Positions 35,037 through 48,285 of a DNA stretch of 64,000 nt are shown here, in pieces. The stretch covers positions 310,001 through 374,000 of the forward strand of contig JAJQJQ010000032.1 in NCBI GenBank assembly GCA_028622995.1. The letters are read 5' to 3'. Position numbers and translations under genes: made by a program. Every line of letters begins with the position of its first letter. The stretch's first letter is position 1. The DNA comes from Panagrolaimus kolymaensis (taxonomy: Eukaryota > Nematoda > Chromadorea > Rhabditida > Panagrolaimidae). A model generated the notes under the pieces. The model was not told the origin of the DNA. It worked only from the letters and a program-made list of their open reading frames with translations, and searched no databases.

Positions 35037-36111
35037 ATGGCCAAGAAATGTGCGTTATGCGAGGATGTCGAAGATCATCTTTCTAATGAATGCAAAGTTT
35101 ATCCAAATCTTCAATCAAGATTATCAAAACTTAATTATCCTGTAGCAGTTTGCTTATGTACTGATTATCGAAATAAAGGAGGAATTTGTAAATGCAAAAA
35201 AGTTTGTGATATTTGTTACCAGCATCACGACGAAGCTTTATGTCCTAAACGAGGTTTTTTCCTTAGATGGATTTCTTTTATTTAAATAATTTCAGATCCC
35301 AACCATCAATTTTATTCAATGAAAAGTTTCAAAGCTTTCAACTTATTTGAACTTGATTATGTCATTATTCAAAAATTTTTTACATTGTGCAGCCCCGTCG
35401 AAAGAATGAAGCTTCAACGGACTTGTAAATATTTTAACGGAACAAATACATTTAATCCTAAAATTTGCGCAACTCATGATATTAATAATCCATCTTTTTC
35501 CAACCTCGTTTTCAATGGATTTTGCAGAATTGAAAAACAAAAAAGGATAAAAAATTTAATGGAACTAAAAACTAATTATTTAAATCTCACAGGTTTTACA
35601 ATAAAACATTGTTCTCTGACCAACGATGATCTAAAAATTCTTGCTTTTGGTGATTCTTCATTTGTTGTATTCGAATCTTGCTCGTTCTCTCCAAATATTT
35701 CTTTCAAAAATGTTTTAGAATATTTTCCCTATGCTTTTAAATTATGCTTAGAAAATTTATCAACAACATGGTTAAAAGATTTAATTTCTGCTAAAAGAAA
35801 TATTGAATATAAAACAGTTACATTAGCATTAACAACTCAAAATTATGATTTCGATATAAATGATTTATCTTCGCTCATTAAAGTAAGTATTACAAAAAAA
35901 AAAGAAACTTAATATTTAAACCTGCGAATTTTAGTCCAATAAAAAACTTAATATATACATTAAATTAATGCATTTTCAACTTGAAATTTTTGAAAACATT
36001 TGTTATAAATTTGATCATAACTCATTCGGCGTCGCCGCCGATGGAAGCTATAATTTTATTATTTGTGGTAAAGGAGACACCTTTCCTAGATGGTACAAAT
36101 ACAAAGACTAA
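35037..36111 (+). CDS. F-box-like protein with a Cys-rich N-terminal zinc module (326 aa)
   Basis: Three exons: 35037-35253, 35296-35882 and 35935-36111. The first 75 residues hold many Cys and His residues in zinc-knuckle-like spacing (KKCALCEDVEDHLSNEC; CLCTDY; CKCKKVCDICYQHHDEALC). The next segment, LFELDYVIIQKFF followed by SPVERMKLQRTCKYF, resembles an F-box. The remainder looks like a diverged leucine-rich or FTH-type substrate-binding region. F-box proteins recruit substrates to SCF ubiquitin ligases and are greatly expanded in nematodes. The pairing with a Cys/His module is unusual. A tttttag just before the ATG suggests trans-splicing. Moderately confident in the gene; the F-box call is by pattern only. 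Confidence 0.65.
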
Positions 36112-36461
36112 AGATTTATTAAGAGTAAATGTGTTTATAAAATGGCAATTTGTTATATTTTTGTTTATTTCTTATTTAGGAAATCTTTTTATTTACTAAG
36201 AAAAAAAGCATACAAAAAATTTCTTATCAAATCAAACTTCATTTTGTATTACTTTATTTCAGGCTCTCGATCATCATAAATTAAAATTCTTTAAATGCAT
36301 TTGTTGTATTGTATGTTTTCTTTTCCCAATAACCATTGCTTTTAATAAATAAATAAATATCTTCTGATATGTTGAATTCCAAATTAATTTTCTTATTATC
36401 CATCTGATAATGGAGGAATCCTTCATGTAATCGTGTGCTTTATTAATCTCGCACTGATAAT

Positions 36462-36671
36462 ATGATTGTTTGCACAAATTGGGCTGATTTCGTTCCCGCT
36501 CTTGATCAAAAGAAAATTATTCTTTCTCCCTTCTGTGGTGAAAGCGCTTGTGAAGACAAAATCAAAGCTGATTCAACTCGTGATGAACCTTCTGAAGCTG
36601 GAGTTTCTGCTATGGGAGCTCTTTGCATTCCTTTGGAACGCTCTAAAGATGAACGTCCAGCATATGGTGCG
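36462..36671 (+). pseudogene. Fragment of cytosolic prolyl-tRNA synthetase (C-terminal domain)
   Basis: An open stretch encodes NWADFVPALDQKKIILSPFC, then CEDKIKADSTRDE, then AGVSAMGALCIPLE. This matches the zinc-associated C-terminal domain of eukaryotic ProRS/EPRS (family pattern L-x-PFCG-x-x-x-CE, APSMGAKTLCIPL). The anticodon-binding and catalytic domains are missing, and an in-frame stop lies about 24 bases upstream. The KT pair inside MGAKTLCIP is deleted, and the expected final FTLFGRSY is absent: after a gtgcgt donor near 36672 only unrelated residues follow. It is most likely a partial gene copy. Transcription as a small new gene cannot be excluded. Confidence 0.6.
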
Positions 36672-37234
36672 TTTGTTTTATTTATGTCTTGTTATGACAC
36701 TTTCGGGTTTTAATCTATTTATTGATGCATAGTAGTTTTGGGGTTTGACTTAATTTTATATTTATTTATATTGATAGAACTTATCCAATCTCTTAGTAAC
36801 CCTGAATTACCAGTTCTTACCTGCCTTACAAGAAATTCTTTTTTCTTACAATAGCAAGCCGTTGAGCTTACCAAGCATCATTCATCAGTTTTGGGATGGC
36901 CATGCAATTCTCGATATGATAATGCCCGGTATTTATATCAGCTAGCATAATAACATCTAAGTTTCCCTTTCATGTAAAACCTCATACTTCTGTACGGTTA
37001 TTATTAGGTAAAGTCAACAATCACTAATCAACGCTCTTTATTTCCACGCGGTAAAAACTCAACCTTCTTTTTTGCTAGTTCCATTCATATTTATGCAAAA
37101 ATTTGCTTTCATTCGCTTGTTAACTTTCCCATGTAAATCCAGACAGTAACACAAACGGAAATGAAAATTAAGAAGAACGATTTAATTTTTCATTTACTAT
37201 ATAATTTATTTTAGAAGACGAATATCCGCAAAAG

Positions 37235-37817
37235 ATGTGCTGCCGACGAAAAAAAAAACGAGCAGAAGCTGCAGCCGCCGCCGCACCTGTACAACCTCCA
37301 AGTAAAAAAGAAGTTCCAGCAAATCAACATCAAACCAATAATAACAAAGATAATTCTCAACGAAACTATAACAACAACAACAACAACAAAGAACATCAAG
37401 TTAAAGAAGGAGCAATAGCATCAAATCATCTTCCAATTAATGAAGCATCTATTAAAAAACCAAACAAAGATGGAAGTAAAAAAAGTGTTCGACATATTGA
37501 AGATCTTGATGGACATTTTGCTGCTCCTGGACCAGCTAAAATTCTTCCAAAAATTGATCCAGCTGAATTGAAAGAAGCCGCATCAGAAGTCTTTCCTGTT
37601 GCATCACTCAAAGTATGTTTCATTAATAAACTATTATTGCATTTCTAATTGTACATGGTTTTAGAAAGAAGGAGGAGGAGTAAGTGGTGATCGAAGCGCT
37701 GAAAAAATGTCCATGGAAAACACACTTAAAGAAGTACCAAAACGTATGCCTGAAACTGATATCGTTCATGATAAAGATTCCGCATCTCAAGTATTTACAA
37801 ATGATCAATTGTTGTAA
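37235..37817 (+). CDS. Unknown lysine-rich protein with N-terminal MCC motif (176 aa)
   Basis: Two exons: 37235-37612 and 37665-37817. The start follows an ATTTTAG acceptor at about 37208-37214. The N-terminus MCCRRKKKR combines two Cys with a polybasic run, a common signal for palmitoylation and inner-leaflet binding. A short polyalanine tract and an Asn/Gln-rich low-complexity region follow, then a more ordered acidic part (HIEDLDGHFAAPGPAKILP; PAELKEAASEVFPVASLK). There is no membrane span or signal peptide. I do not recognise the family. Codon use and splice junctions are normal, so it is probably a real, perhaps nematode-specific, gene. Confidence 0.7.
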
Positions 37818-38250
37818 CATTCTCAAAATAAATCTTTTTTTATATTAATTCCATGTATCTTTTGTATTTCAACTTGAGTATAAGATTTGAGACAATAAAG
37901 AATGAATGATGCCATCAGGATTATTTTTTTATTATCAATCCATACTTATGGAGAACTTTTCTTTTCAATAAATAAATGCCCTCAGCCTCGTTGCAAGACC
38001 ATCATCGGGTGCTTTTTTGCGCCTTTTTGCAAGTGGAATTCTTTTCTTTCCTTGCTTTGCGTCCATTCCCTCTTCTCTCACATCGTTGATTATTTCTCCA
38101 TCCATTTTTCTTTTACCACATTTATAGATATTGAAATCCCATTTCTTCAATTCAATATCTTTACCGAGCTTTTGCCAAATCTTTTGCTTATAATTTTATC
38201 GTTAATTATTAAGTTAAAAGCTAGAAATTTTTGGGTAATTACCAATCGCA

Positions 38251-39114
38251 ATGGATCCCATTAATGCAGATTCCGTCGTTGATATTAATCTCGATGATGA
38301 TGTTCTTGATGAATCTATAGAAGATGATTCTGTAATGCTTCAAGAAAAAATTAATGGTAACGGAAACCATGATGAGCTGCTATTGGAAAATTCGAACAAT
38401 CCTGTAAGTTTTTTTATATTCTTTGATTTCAACATTTTTTCTTCATCGAATTTTATATATTCTTTTTTATTTATTTCCATTCATTTTCAGGGACAAGATG
38501 AAATTCAAGAACGTTTAAAGAAGATTGAGGAAGAAGCTCAGAAAATTCGTGATATGCAAAGTGAAATGGATAAACAATTTAATAATTCAACCGTTTCCCT
38601 TGCATCATCAGGATCTCAGCCGCCCCCAGTTCATTTATCATTAGAAGAAAAGGCAGAACTTGATGCTCGTTCTTGTTATGTTGGAAATGTGGAATATGCA
38701 GCAACTCCAGATCAATTGGAAGAGCATTTTCGTGGTTGTGGACCCATTGAACGAGTAACTATTTTATCTGATAAATTTTCTGGTCATCCTAAAGGGTTAG
38801 TTTATAGTTTATAAAAACTTTATTAAAAATGATTTTTATTTATCTCATTTTTTAGATTTGCTTATATCCAATTTACTGAAATTGAAGGAATGCAAAATGC
38901 CCTCGCCCTTGATGAATCCCTATTTCTTGGACGCCAAATTAAAGTCAGTATGAAAAGAACAAATAAGCCAGGATTTTCATCAACTAATCGACCGCCTCGT
39001 GGTTCTCGAGGTGGTGTTCGTGGACGTGGAGCATCTGCAGGACGTTTTGGTTTTGGTGGATTTCGTGGTGCACGTGGTCGAGCACCTCGTCGTCGTGGAT
39101 TTGCCCCATATTAA
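38251..39114 (+). CDS. pabp-2-like: Nuclear poly(A)-binding protein PABPN1/PABP-2 (238 aa)
   Basis: Three exons: 38251-38403, 38491-38795 and 38856-39114. The protein has an acidic N-terminus, a coiled-coil helix ([20 protein letters not shown]), one RRM ([20 protein letters not shown], then FAYIQFTE) and a C-terminal Arg-Gly-Phe-rich tail with many RG methylation sites. This order is diagnostic of PABPN1, which binds nascent poly(A), stimulates poly(A) polymerase and controls tail length. Length and layout match nematode PABP-2. There is no N-terminal polyalanine as in human PABPN1. Confidence 0.95.
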
Positions 39115-39652
39115 TTTTCTTTATTTTTTCAACTTGATCTTATTTTTGTGAAGTAATTATTATTTTTTCTCTCTCTCCATTATGCTATTAGCATCATCAT
39201 TATTATTTGCTCTTAAAATGGTCGTCATCGTCAATATTTATGGAAAAATGTTTCACACTCTTCTTCGTATTAATTTTAACTTTTATTTTCATATGTTTTT
39301 TTACAACCACCTTCCATTCTGCCAAAAATATGTGTGGGCTTTTTTGATTTTGGTTGATTTTGTTTTATTACTTCTTTTTGGATTGTATCCCCATCTCTTT
39401 TCTTTTGTTATTCCCTTCTATGATTGATTTTGTTGTTGGGCTTTTATTATACTTTTAATTATTTGCAAAGTCTGTGAAAAAAAGAAGAAAAAAGCACTAT
39501 GTTGCATTAAAAAAAAAATAACGATTAAAAAACAACAAAGATAATAATGATTTTTTAATTCATGTGTTCGTATTTCTTACAAAGCAAAGCATCGGTAATA
39601 ACAAAACTCTGGTTTACAGTTTTACTTGAAAAAAGTGCGGGGATAAGCAGGA
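39115..39652. other. Intergenic stretch after PABPN1
   Basis: This is T-rich 3' flank followed by A-rich sequence up to the methyltransferase start. A Phe-rich plus-strand open frame (39182-39427) has no splice or homology support and is probably 3' UTR. Confidence 0.4.
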
Positions 39653-40540
39653 ATGTTTGATAATACAGGGAATGATTATACGAGCGTTGAATATTGGGAT
39701 TCAAGATTTAAAAATGAAGAAAGTTATGAATGGATCGCAGATTTTAAACAATTTTCTGAATTAATTCTCAAAGAATTAAAACTAAACGATAAGTTAGTTG
39801 TGGCTGATTAAAAAAAAAATAACTTATTAAAGTTCATGGATTTAGGATTCTTCACGTTGGTTGTGGAAATAGTCAACTTTCTTTTCAACTTTACAATGCC
39901 GGATTTAAAAATATTACAAATCTTGATTACTCAAGTATTTTAATAGATAAATTCGCCACAACCCATTCAGAAATGAAATGGATTTGTGATGATATGAGAA
40001 GTTTAGAAAAAATTGATTCACAATCATTTGATGTTGTTATTGAAAAAGCTGCAATTGAAAGTTTACTTGCAAATGAAAAGGTAAGCATATATTGGTATCT
40101 GCCATATTTTATCTGAGTGTCGTAGGTAAAACGATGGCATATCACAATTTGATAAATATTTTGCTTTTATTTACAAGAGTCTGATACATATATCATAACA
40201 GAGATAGATGTTTAGTAGCTTTTTTTTTCTTCGAAATTATTATGCATGCTTTATTCGTTTCTTTTCTTTTTAGAGTGTTTGGACTTTTTCCCAATCAGCT
40301 CAATCAAACCTTCACTCCACTTTAGCTTCAATTCATCGAATTCTCAAACCTGGTGGAATTTTTATTTCAATTTCCTTTACTCCACCATATTTTCGCGTTA
40401 ATTATCTTGTTGAACAAGAATGGGATATTCAAGTGAAAGAATTTGGTGAAGGATTTCATTTTTATTTTTATAAAATGATTAAAGGAGTTCCCCCAAATTT
40501 GGATCAACTTGAAACTTATTTAAAAGTTAATCGAAATTGA
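39653..40540 (+). CDS. EEF1AKMT4-like lysine methyltransferase (213 aa)
   Basis: Three exons: 39653-39792, 39846-40080 and 40274-40540. The class I SAM-binding fold is clear: YWDSRFKNEESYEWIADF, motif I ILHVGCGNSQLS, LDYSS, DDMRSLEKI, SFDVVIEKAAIESLLANE, and the C-terminal GFHFYFYKM. It matches the EEF1AKMT4 (ECE2-KMT) / METTL13 N-lobe family, which methylates lysines of eEF1A. The length fits the stand-alone EEF1AKMT4 form. Retaining the 53-bp first intron would introduce a stop almost at once, so splicing is required. Confidence 0.9.
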
Positions 40541-42551
40541 GTAAAATTAAAAGTTTGCTATTTTTTGCAACATAAAAGGTTGAGAATAAATGAGTAAAGA
40601 AATGATTTTTTTGTTGCAGGAATCGAAGAAGGCGGAGTCCATAAAAATAAAATAAACAAAAAACCTTGTTAAATATGTTTTATGTATGTACAATCATCGT
40701 TTTTCTTTCGTCACCAAATATTTGTTGATGAAAGGGTTGTAAATTTTGTTGTTGTTGAATTTTGAGCTTCTTTCCTTGCTTTGGATTTAATAAATACGCG
40801 AAAGGATAGAGAAGAAAAAAACCCAAAAGTAAATTCACATTGTGTTCATCGAATTTTACAAGGTCAAAAATGAGGCCATGTTTGAATTGGAGCATTTTAT
40901 CCTCATCCTCCTTTTTCTCGTGGTCTACTTGCCGCCTTTTCATTATTAGTTCATATTTATTTTAAAAATAAATGCGTTTCGATTCAATGCGTTTTGACTT
41001 TTTAAATGTAAAACATGGTTATTTCTTTTTTAGATCTCGATTCTTTAATATTTTAGCCTTAAAGTTGATGTAAACTAAATTTTTTCGCTCCATAATGAAT
41101 ATTCTTCCTTTATTTTACTTTACTAAATATAATACTAAAAGTAAAATGTTGAGAGTGTATTAAAGGGTGATGTGTGTCATCTGAAGCTTGTAGAAAGGAA
41201 GAAAAAAAAAGTGAAAAGTTAAGCCAGAAGCTTTTCGAAGAAAGAAAATTGATACCATCGTTTTTTTTAAAGGAGAAGTAGTTGAGAAGTATCAGTATCA
41301 TGTAAGCTTTCTAACTTCTTCGAGACTTTATTTTAGGAAACATTGTTTTTATTTTAAGTGTAAAAATAGTAATTTTTTATCGAGAATTTTTAATATTAGA
41401 TGGATTTAAGTTTGTATGAGAGTATTTATTCTCTCGATGAATGGGGAGTTTTAACCAATTGAGACTTCCGAGCTTCTTTGCTGCTACAAATCGTAAAAGA
41501 TTAATCTTCTCTTTTAAAAAGCTTAAACTAAACTTTTATCGCTTAAAATAATCTAAATTTAAAACAGAAAAAGAAATCCATCTCAGGCTTTAAAAGATGA
41601 CATTTTTTTTATTCCTTCTTTTGGCTGCTGTTCCCAAATGGCTCAAAAAAGTCACAAATAAAACTTGGACAAAATCCAAACAAAAATGAAAACGCAACAA
41701 CCATAAAAAAAGAAATGCGCAAAAAGTCTCGACCAAAAGCAAAAGATCTTTCATTTATTTTTCCACAAAAAAAAAAGAAGAGTGTCCAAAAAAGTAGCAA
41801 GCCTAGCGGGGCCATAGCAGAAGGCAGCAACGCGACAATGTTATTTGTCACAAAAACACCCTCATTTTGCTTTTTAGTGTGCTTCGGCTGAAGCTTCTCC
41901 ATCCTCTCTTTTTCTTCATTCATTCATTCATCCTTTCTAAAGCTTTCCTTTCTTTCCAGCTGGTGCGCTTTCTTTTTTCTTTTATTTTCATGCAAAAAGT
42001 CTAACCCACACATTTTAAAGAACAACAAAAAAGAATATTGCCAAAAGGAAAGTCCAAAAATGGTTGCCACTTTTTTGGTTTTTACAAATATGGTTTTTAA
42101 TCGATTATTTTTTCTTTGACTTTTTAAAACAATTTTTGTATAGCTTAAATTTTTATTGTTTTAACCTTCCCTTTTTTGGATTACGTTAATACTACTACTA
42201 ATACTATGGGGATGAGCTTCTTCTTTAATAAAGCTTGTTAAAGCATACACACACACACACATTGTTTACTTTTGCTTCTTTTTATATCTTTATTTTTTTA
42301 TTTATTTATTTATTTATTTCGTGCATAAATTCTTTCCCTTTTTAGAACTTAACCAATACGTCAAAGTAAATATAATTTTATAGTGAAAATTAAAATTGGA
42401 AATGAGTTTACTTTTTTTAAATTTTATACGCATCCTTGCTTGATATCGTGAACTTTTTGAATCGTGAATATCTGGGATAATATTTTGGCCAGTGAATTAT
42501 TCAAAATTCCTCATAAAACACAATTAATAATTTTAGATTACATAATAAAAA
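40541..42551. other. Gene-poor interval upstream of the MAGUK gene
   Basis: No supported gene lies here. A minus-strand open frame at 41609-41923 is Phe/Leu-rich and lacks splice context. The interval contains an (AC)n run at about 42247-42260 and a (TTTA)n run at about 42297-42319. It probably includes the MAGUK promoter. Confidence 0.45.
42247..42319. repeat. Microsatellites (AC)7 and (TTTA)n
   Basis: Two simple repeats lie about 35 bp apart, 230-300 bp before the MAGUK start: AC at 42247-42260 and TTTA at 42297-42319. Confidence 0.85.
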
Positions 42552-44840
42552 ATGGTAAGCTCGGATGAAGTTGAATCAGAACTTTCACAGCTTCGATCAA
42601 ACGCAGATAATCTTTCTCATTGTTTGCATGCATTATTAGAAAGAATAGAACATTTGGAAGCTGCAACAGGAGATAGTTTGCCGAGATTAAAAAAACCTAA
42701 ATCAGTTAGTATTAAAGTAAATGAAAATAAAAATGATGGAGATGAAGAAGAGCCATCATCCGATGTTCAGGTATATTTTTATTTTTCTTGCAACAAAATG
42801 CTTAAAATTTTTAAACTAAATTTATTTTGGAAATTTTATTACTTTGATTAAATAATTAAATTTGAAACACCTTTAATTCCAAAAAAAGGTTTTTAATTTA
42901 ATTATTCATCGATTCTTTTTACTGCCCTTTTTTGTAAGGTATTACTTTTACTTTTTTTCGATGACAAACAAAAGCTTGCTTTCAATTTTTTGTTGGGTGC
43001 CTTTTTTTATAACCAAAGATGTTAGCTTTTCCCAAAAAGTTTTTGTTACTTTAGACTTTTAAAAGTATTGTTTCTTACTTTTCACATTTTTTTATATTTC
43101 TGGCTGTTGCTTTTAGCGCAATAAAAAATAAACAGAACAGAAGCATTAAAAGTTTTTACAACTACTTATCGCCTTTCTCCCTTTTCCGTTTTTACATTAC
43201 TTTTTTTGTTTTAATATTGACAAGTTTTTTAAATCGTAAATGCAAACACTTTTTTGTTTCCATCAGGAACATTTTTTTCTTGCTTACCGCTTAAATATTG
43301 TTTTAGCATGGGGAAATAGGCACCAAATATTGAAATTTACGTTTTCCAAAAATTTTAAAAACACCTCAATAAACGTAATATGCAAATTTTAGGTTGTACA
43401 AAGTGAACAAATTACTGTGGATCCTGTAACAGGAGTTAAAAAGAAAACTATAGTAACCGAACGAGTCTTAACGACTCGAACATTTCACGCTGTGGCTTCA
43501 CCAAGATCTCCACCACCAGGTTCACCTGAACCTTTTGAAAAAGAACACATAAATGCAACCCTCGTGAATGGACATTTGCCATTACTTGGTCCAGCATATG
43601 AATCAAGATTAATTAAAACTCGAGCAGATTTATTAAAACAACTTGAAGTTGAATTTATTTGTGGTGAAATGGTTGTAACTAAAGTAACACCAGCAATTTC
43701 GGATACAATAAAACCCGGAGATACCATTCAAGAAATTAATGGAAGACCTGCACAAACGATCAAAGATTTATATTCACAAATTGGAGAAATTCAAATTAAA
43801 GTTGTTTTATCTGATTTATATAATGCTCCTATGGTTAGTTGTTTGCTATAGTAATCACAAACAAATTATTTCATGCCAAGAATCGATTTTATTCACGAAG
43901 CCATCTAAAGATTAAATTTTTTTAGGAGTTTGTTAAAGTTTTAACAAATTATAATTCTGAAAAAGATCCCTTAAATCCTAATCATCATTTACCCATCAAT
44001 GTTCGAAAAGGAGAGATTTTACAAGTTCTTTCTGAAGATAACCAATGGTTCCAAGCTCGAAAAGTAAATGACATCAGCCAATGTGCATTCATTCCATCAA
44101 CGCTTCCAACAGTCAGCGTTTCCATGTTGAGTCCATATGGAAGACGAACATTAGTTTTACTTGGAGCTCCTGGAGTTGGTCGAAGAACCATTAAAAGCAT
44201 GCTTCTTTCACAACTGCCAAATTATTTTAGTACTGTTTTGCCTTGTAAGTTTCTTAAATGAAATGGAAATTAATAACAATATAATTTTGCAGTGACCTCC
44301 CGTGCACGACGATCAGGTGAACAAGAAGGTCGAGAATATCATTATGAAACAAAAGAAAATATTTTAAAAAAGATTAGAGAAGGGAAAATGGTGGAATGGG
44401 GTGAACTTGGTGGAGTTATGTATGGAACTTCCGCAGATACCGTTCGCCGAGTAGTTCGATCTGGACGTGTTTGCGTTCTTGATTGCTCTGAAAAAGCTCT
44501 CGAATTTTTATACAATTCTGAATTTATGCCATTCGTAGTTGTAATTGGACCTCCAGCATTAGAGGAACTTCAACAAATGTCAAAATTAAGAGGCCAAGAA
44601 AAAACGGATGAACAACTTAAAGCCACCGCGGATTATCATGAAAAACTCATCAAAGGACCATACTCGAAATATTTTGATCAAATTTTAATTAATCGAAATC
44701 ACGATGTTACTTTTCGAAGGTTTGCTTTAAAAAAAAATAAAAAGAAAACGATATTTACCAAGAATTTCAGGTTATTGGAAGCACTCGAAAATCTCAAAAA
44801 TGGATCTCAATGGGTTCCAAGTGAATGGCTTTCAAAATAA
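42552..44840 (+). CDS. MPP/p55-type membrane-associated guanylate kinase (491 aa)
   Basis: Five exons: 42552-42770, 43393-43833, 43926-44244, 44293-44719 and 44771-44840. The N-terminal 40 residues form a helical, partial L27-like region (ELSQLRSNADNLSHCLHALL). A PDZ domain follows (about 130-215; INGRPAQTIKDLYSQI), then SH3 (LTNYNSEKDP; KGEILQVLSEDNQWFQARKV) and a guanylate-kinase domain. The GuK P-loop region is LVLLGAPGVGRRTIK, the catalytically weak form seen in scaffolding MPP proteins. These scaffolds organise polarity and cell-junction complexes at the plasma membrane. The first intron is long (622 bp). It is closest by eye to the MPP1/2/6 group, perhaps a C. elegans MAGU counterpart; which one I cannot tell. 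Confidence 0.88.
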
Positions 44841-45392
44841 ATTTTATGCAATACAATAGTCTTTGTTTTATCAATATTTTTTTAAAGATCTCGAATTTAA
44901 TCCCATTGAAATTTCTTTTTATCATAAAATTGTGCAAATATTCACTCTTGCTAATTCTTTCTCGATACAATAAAAATGATAGCCACAGTTTTTCATTACC
45001 TTGATATTCCTCCATTAATTTTATTGCCTTAAAGTTTTTCTTATTTTTATAGTTTTTATTAATCCTCTTATTAAAAATGTGCAATAACCACATAAAAAGT
45101 TAAGTTCAAATAAAGTTGTTTTGAAAACAGGCGTTCTGCTGCAATTTAGAACTCATCAATCAAAAAATGAAATGAAAGCTGAAAAAAATATGAAATCAAA
45201 GCAGAGAGACATACCCTTGTTTTGAAAGTTCACCAAAAAAAGTGAAAGTAATAAAATTAACCAATGCAAAAGTTTTGGAAAAGATTAGTTGCATTTGAAA
45301 CCGTTTCAACTTTTAAACCTGTTTGCATCTTCTTATTCCAATTTTTGATTGCTTTTTATAGGAATTATTTTTTGTCTGCTTCAAAGTTAATC
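44841..45392. other. Intergenic stretch
   Basis: MAGUK 3' flank and AT-rich spacer. The plus frame upstream of the ATG at 45393 is hydrophobic, but the signal peptide starts more naturally at 45393. Confidence 0.4.
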
Positions 45393-46281
45393 ATGAAAGT
45401 TGTGTATTTTATTTTGAGTATTCAATTTTTTGTCTTATTATGCAACGGTAAGATACTAATATTTGTTAAAACTAAGTCAAGTTCAAATTTTTAAGGAAGT
45501 CCATTTGATAAGGTCATTGATTCTGCATGTCGAACCAATCCAACTTGGGCTATTTGTCAAACAACTTCATCGAAAGCAAAATTACGAGATGATGTCCTTT
45601 TAAATACCAATGGCGAAGGAAACACTAACATTGGTTTATTAACAACAACTGAAACATCACCATTAAACATTAATGAATCCCAAATTGAAATTGATTCTTC
45701 CACAAATTTACCAATCACAAGTATTTCCTCAATATTAGAGTCAGAAGAAGAACCAAAAAATTTGGAATCTGTTAGTAAACCGAAAGATGCGGTATTTGAA
45801 GCTGCAAATTTCTTTAACAACCAATCATTGTTGTTTGACAACACCAATTCTCAATTAACTTCATCATCACCAACTCCGATTGTAGGCAACGAATTTGATG
45901 CATTAAAGCAACATTATTGTCACACATATATTGGGAATTTTACAAATTACTGTAATGGACGCGAAAGATTCAAACTTCATGAAACTCTTCAAACAAGGTT
46001 AATAGCATTTTGTGATTCATTCAAATCAACTTGTTATCCAGTAAGTCCTAAAAATGTGACAAGTTTCATGAAGTCACAGAATAAATTTTTAGATGCATTC
46101 AATCCCTTGCACGCCTGATTGTGATCAAAGATTTCATCCTCATTGTACGGTAGCTTGTAAATGCAATTATTTATATCCATTTGTTATTAAATTTTGTTCT
46201 CCCGTTACAATTCATTCATTAGAAGATGTTTGTCGTTCGTGGTTCATCAAATGCGCTAAAATTCATGCCATCGATGATTAA
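45393..46281 (+). CDS. Secreted Cys-rich protein of unknown function (262 aa)
   Basis: Three exons: 45393-45447, 45496-46040 and 46093-46281. The first exon encodes an obvious signal peptide (MKVVYFILSIQFFVLLCNG). The mature protein has two Cys near its N-terminus (SACRTNPTWAICQ), a Ser/Thr/Glu-rich low-complexity middle (about 40-135), and a C-terminal half with about a dozen Cys (HYCHTYIGNFTNYC; IPCTPDCDQRFHPHC; ACKCNYLYPF). The spacing suggests a disulfide-stabilised extracellular domain of a nematode-specific type. No family is recognised with confidence. An earlier in-frame ATG exists but would precede a second hydrophobic stretch, so 45393 is preferred. Confidence 0.75.
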
Positions 46282-46568
46282 TGCATTTCAAAAAAATTGT
46301 TTGTAAAAAATTAAATGAATGTTTGTTAATAAAAACACGTAATAAAAAATAAAATTACCAAAATTTGATGATGCTTCGATGGTGGAACATTTAAGTTTAT
46401 TTGTATTTCATAGCGAAAATAGTTTAATCAAACGGTAGCAAAAAAACAGCGGAAAAGATGTTCATCGTTTTTCATTTCATTTTTGTTTTTGCTTCTTGTG
46501 ACACATTTTTATTTTCAAAACTTTTATCAAATCTGTTTTAATAAAACCGTTTAATTACAGACTTCATC

Positions 46569-48041
<1,473 letters not shown>

Positions 48042-48285
48042 ATATAGTTTTGTTTTTCTAAAAGTTTTTCACTGATGTGTTGTTACTCTTATTATTTTTT
48101 CCTTGTGTTTATAAATAGATTTTTACATGTTTCTAAATTCATATAAAAAATAGTTATTGTTTTTGCGTGTTTACAATCGTGTTGAAGTAATATGTTGAGA
48201 TCTAGCTATCCACTTTTGTGAACAAATTCATTGAGTTCTCAAAATGGTGATTTCTTGAATCCACATAATAAGCTCTGAATTATTT

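Noticed and set aside
41609..41923. 104-codon minus-strand frame with hydrophobic stretches resembling a membrane protein
   Set aside because: Hydrophobicity comes from A-rich plus-strand runs; no signal peptide, splice context or homology.
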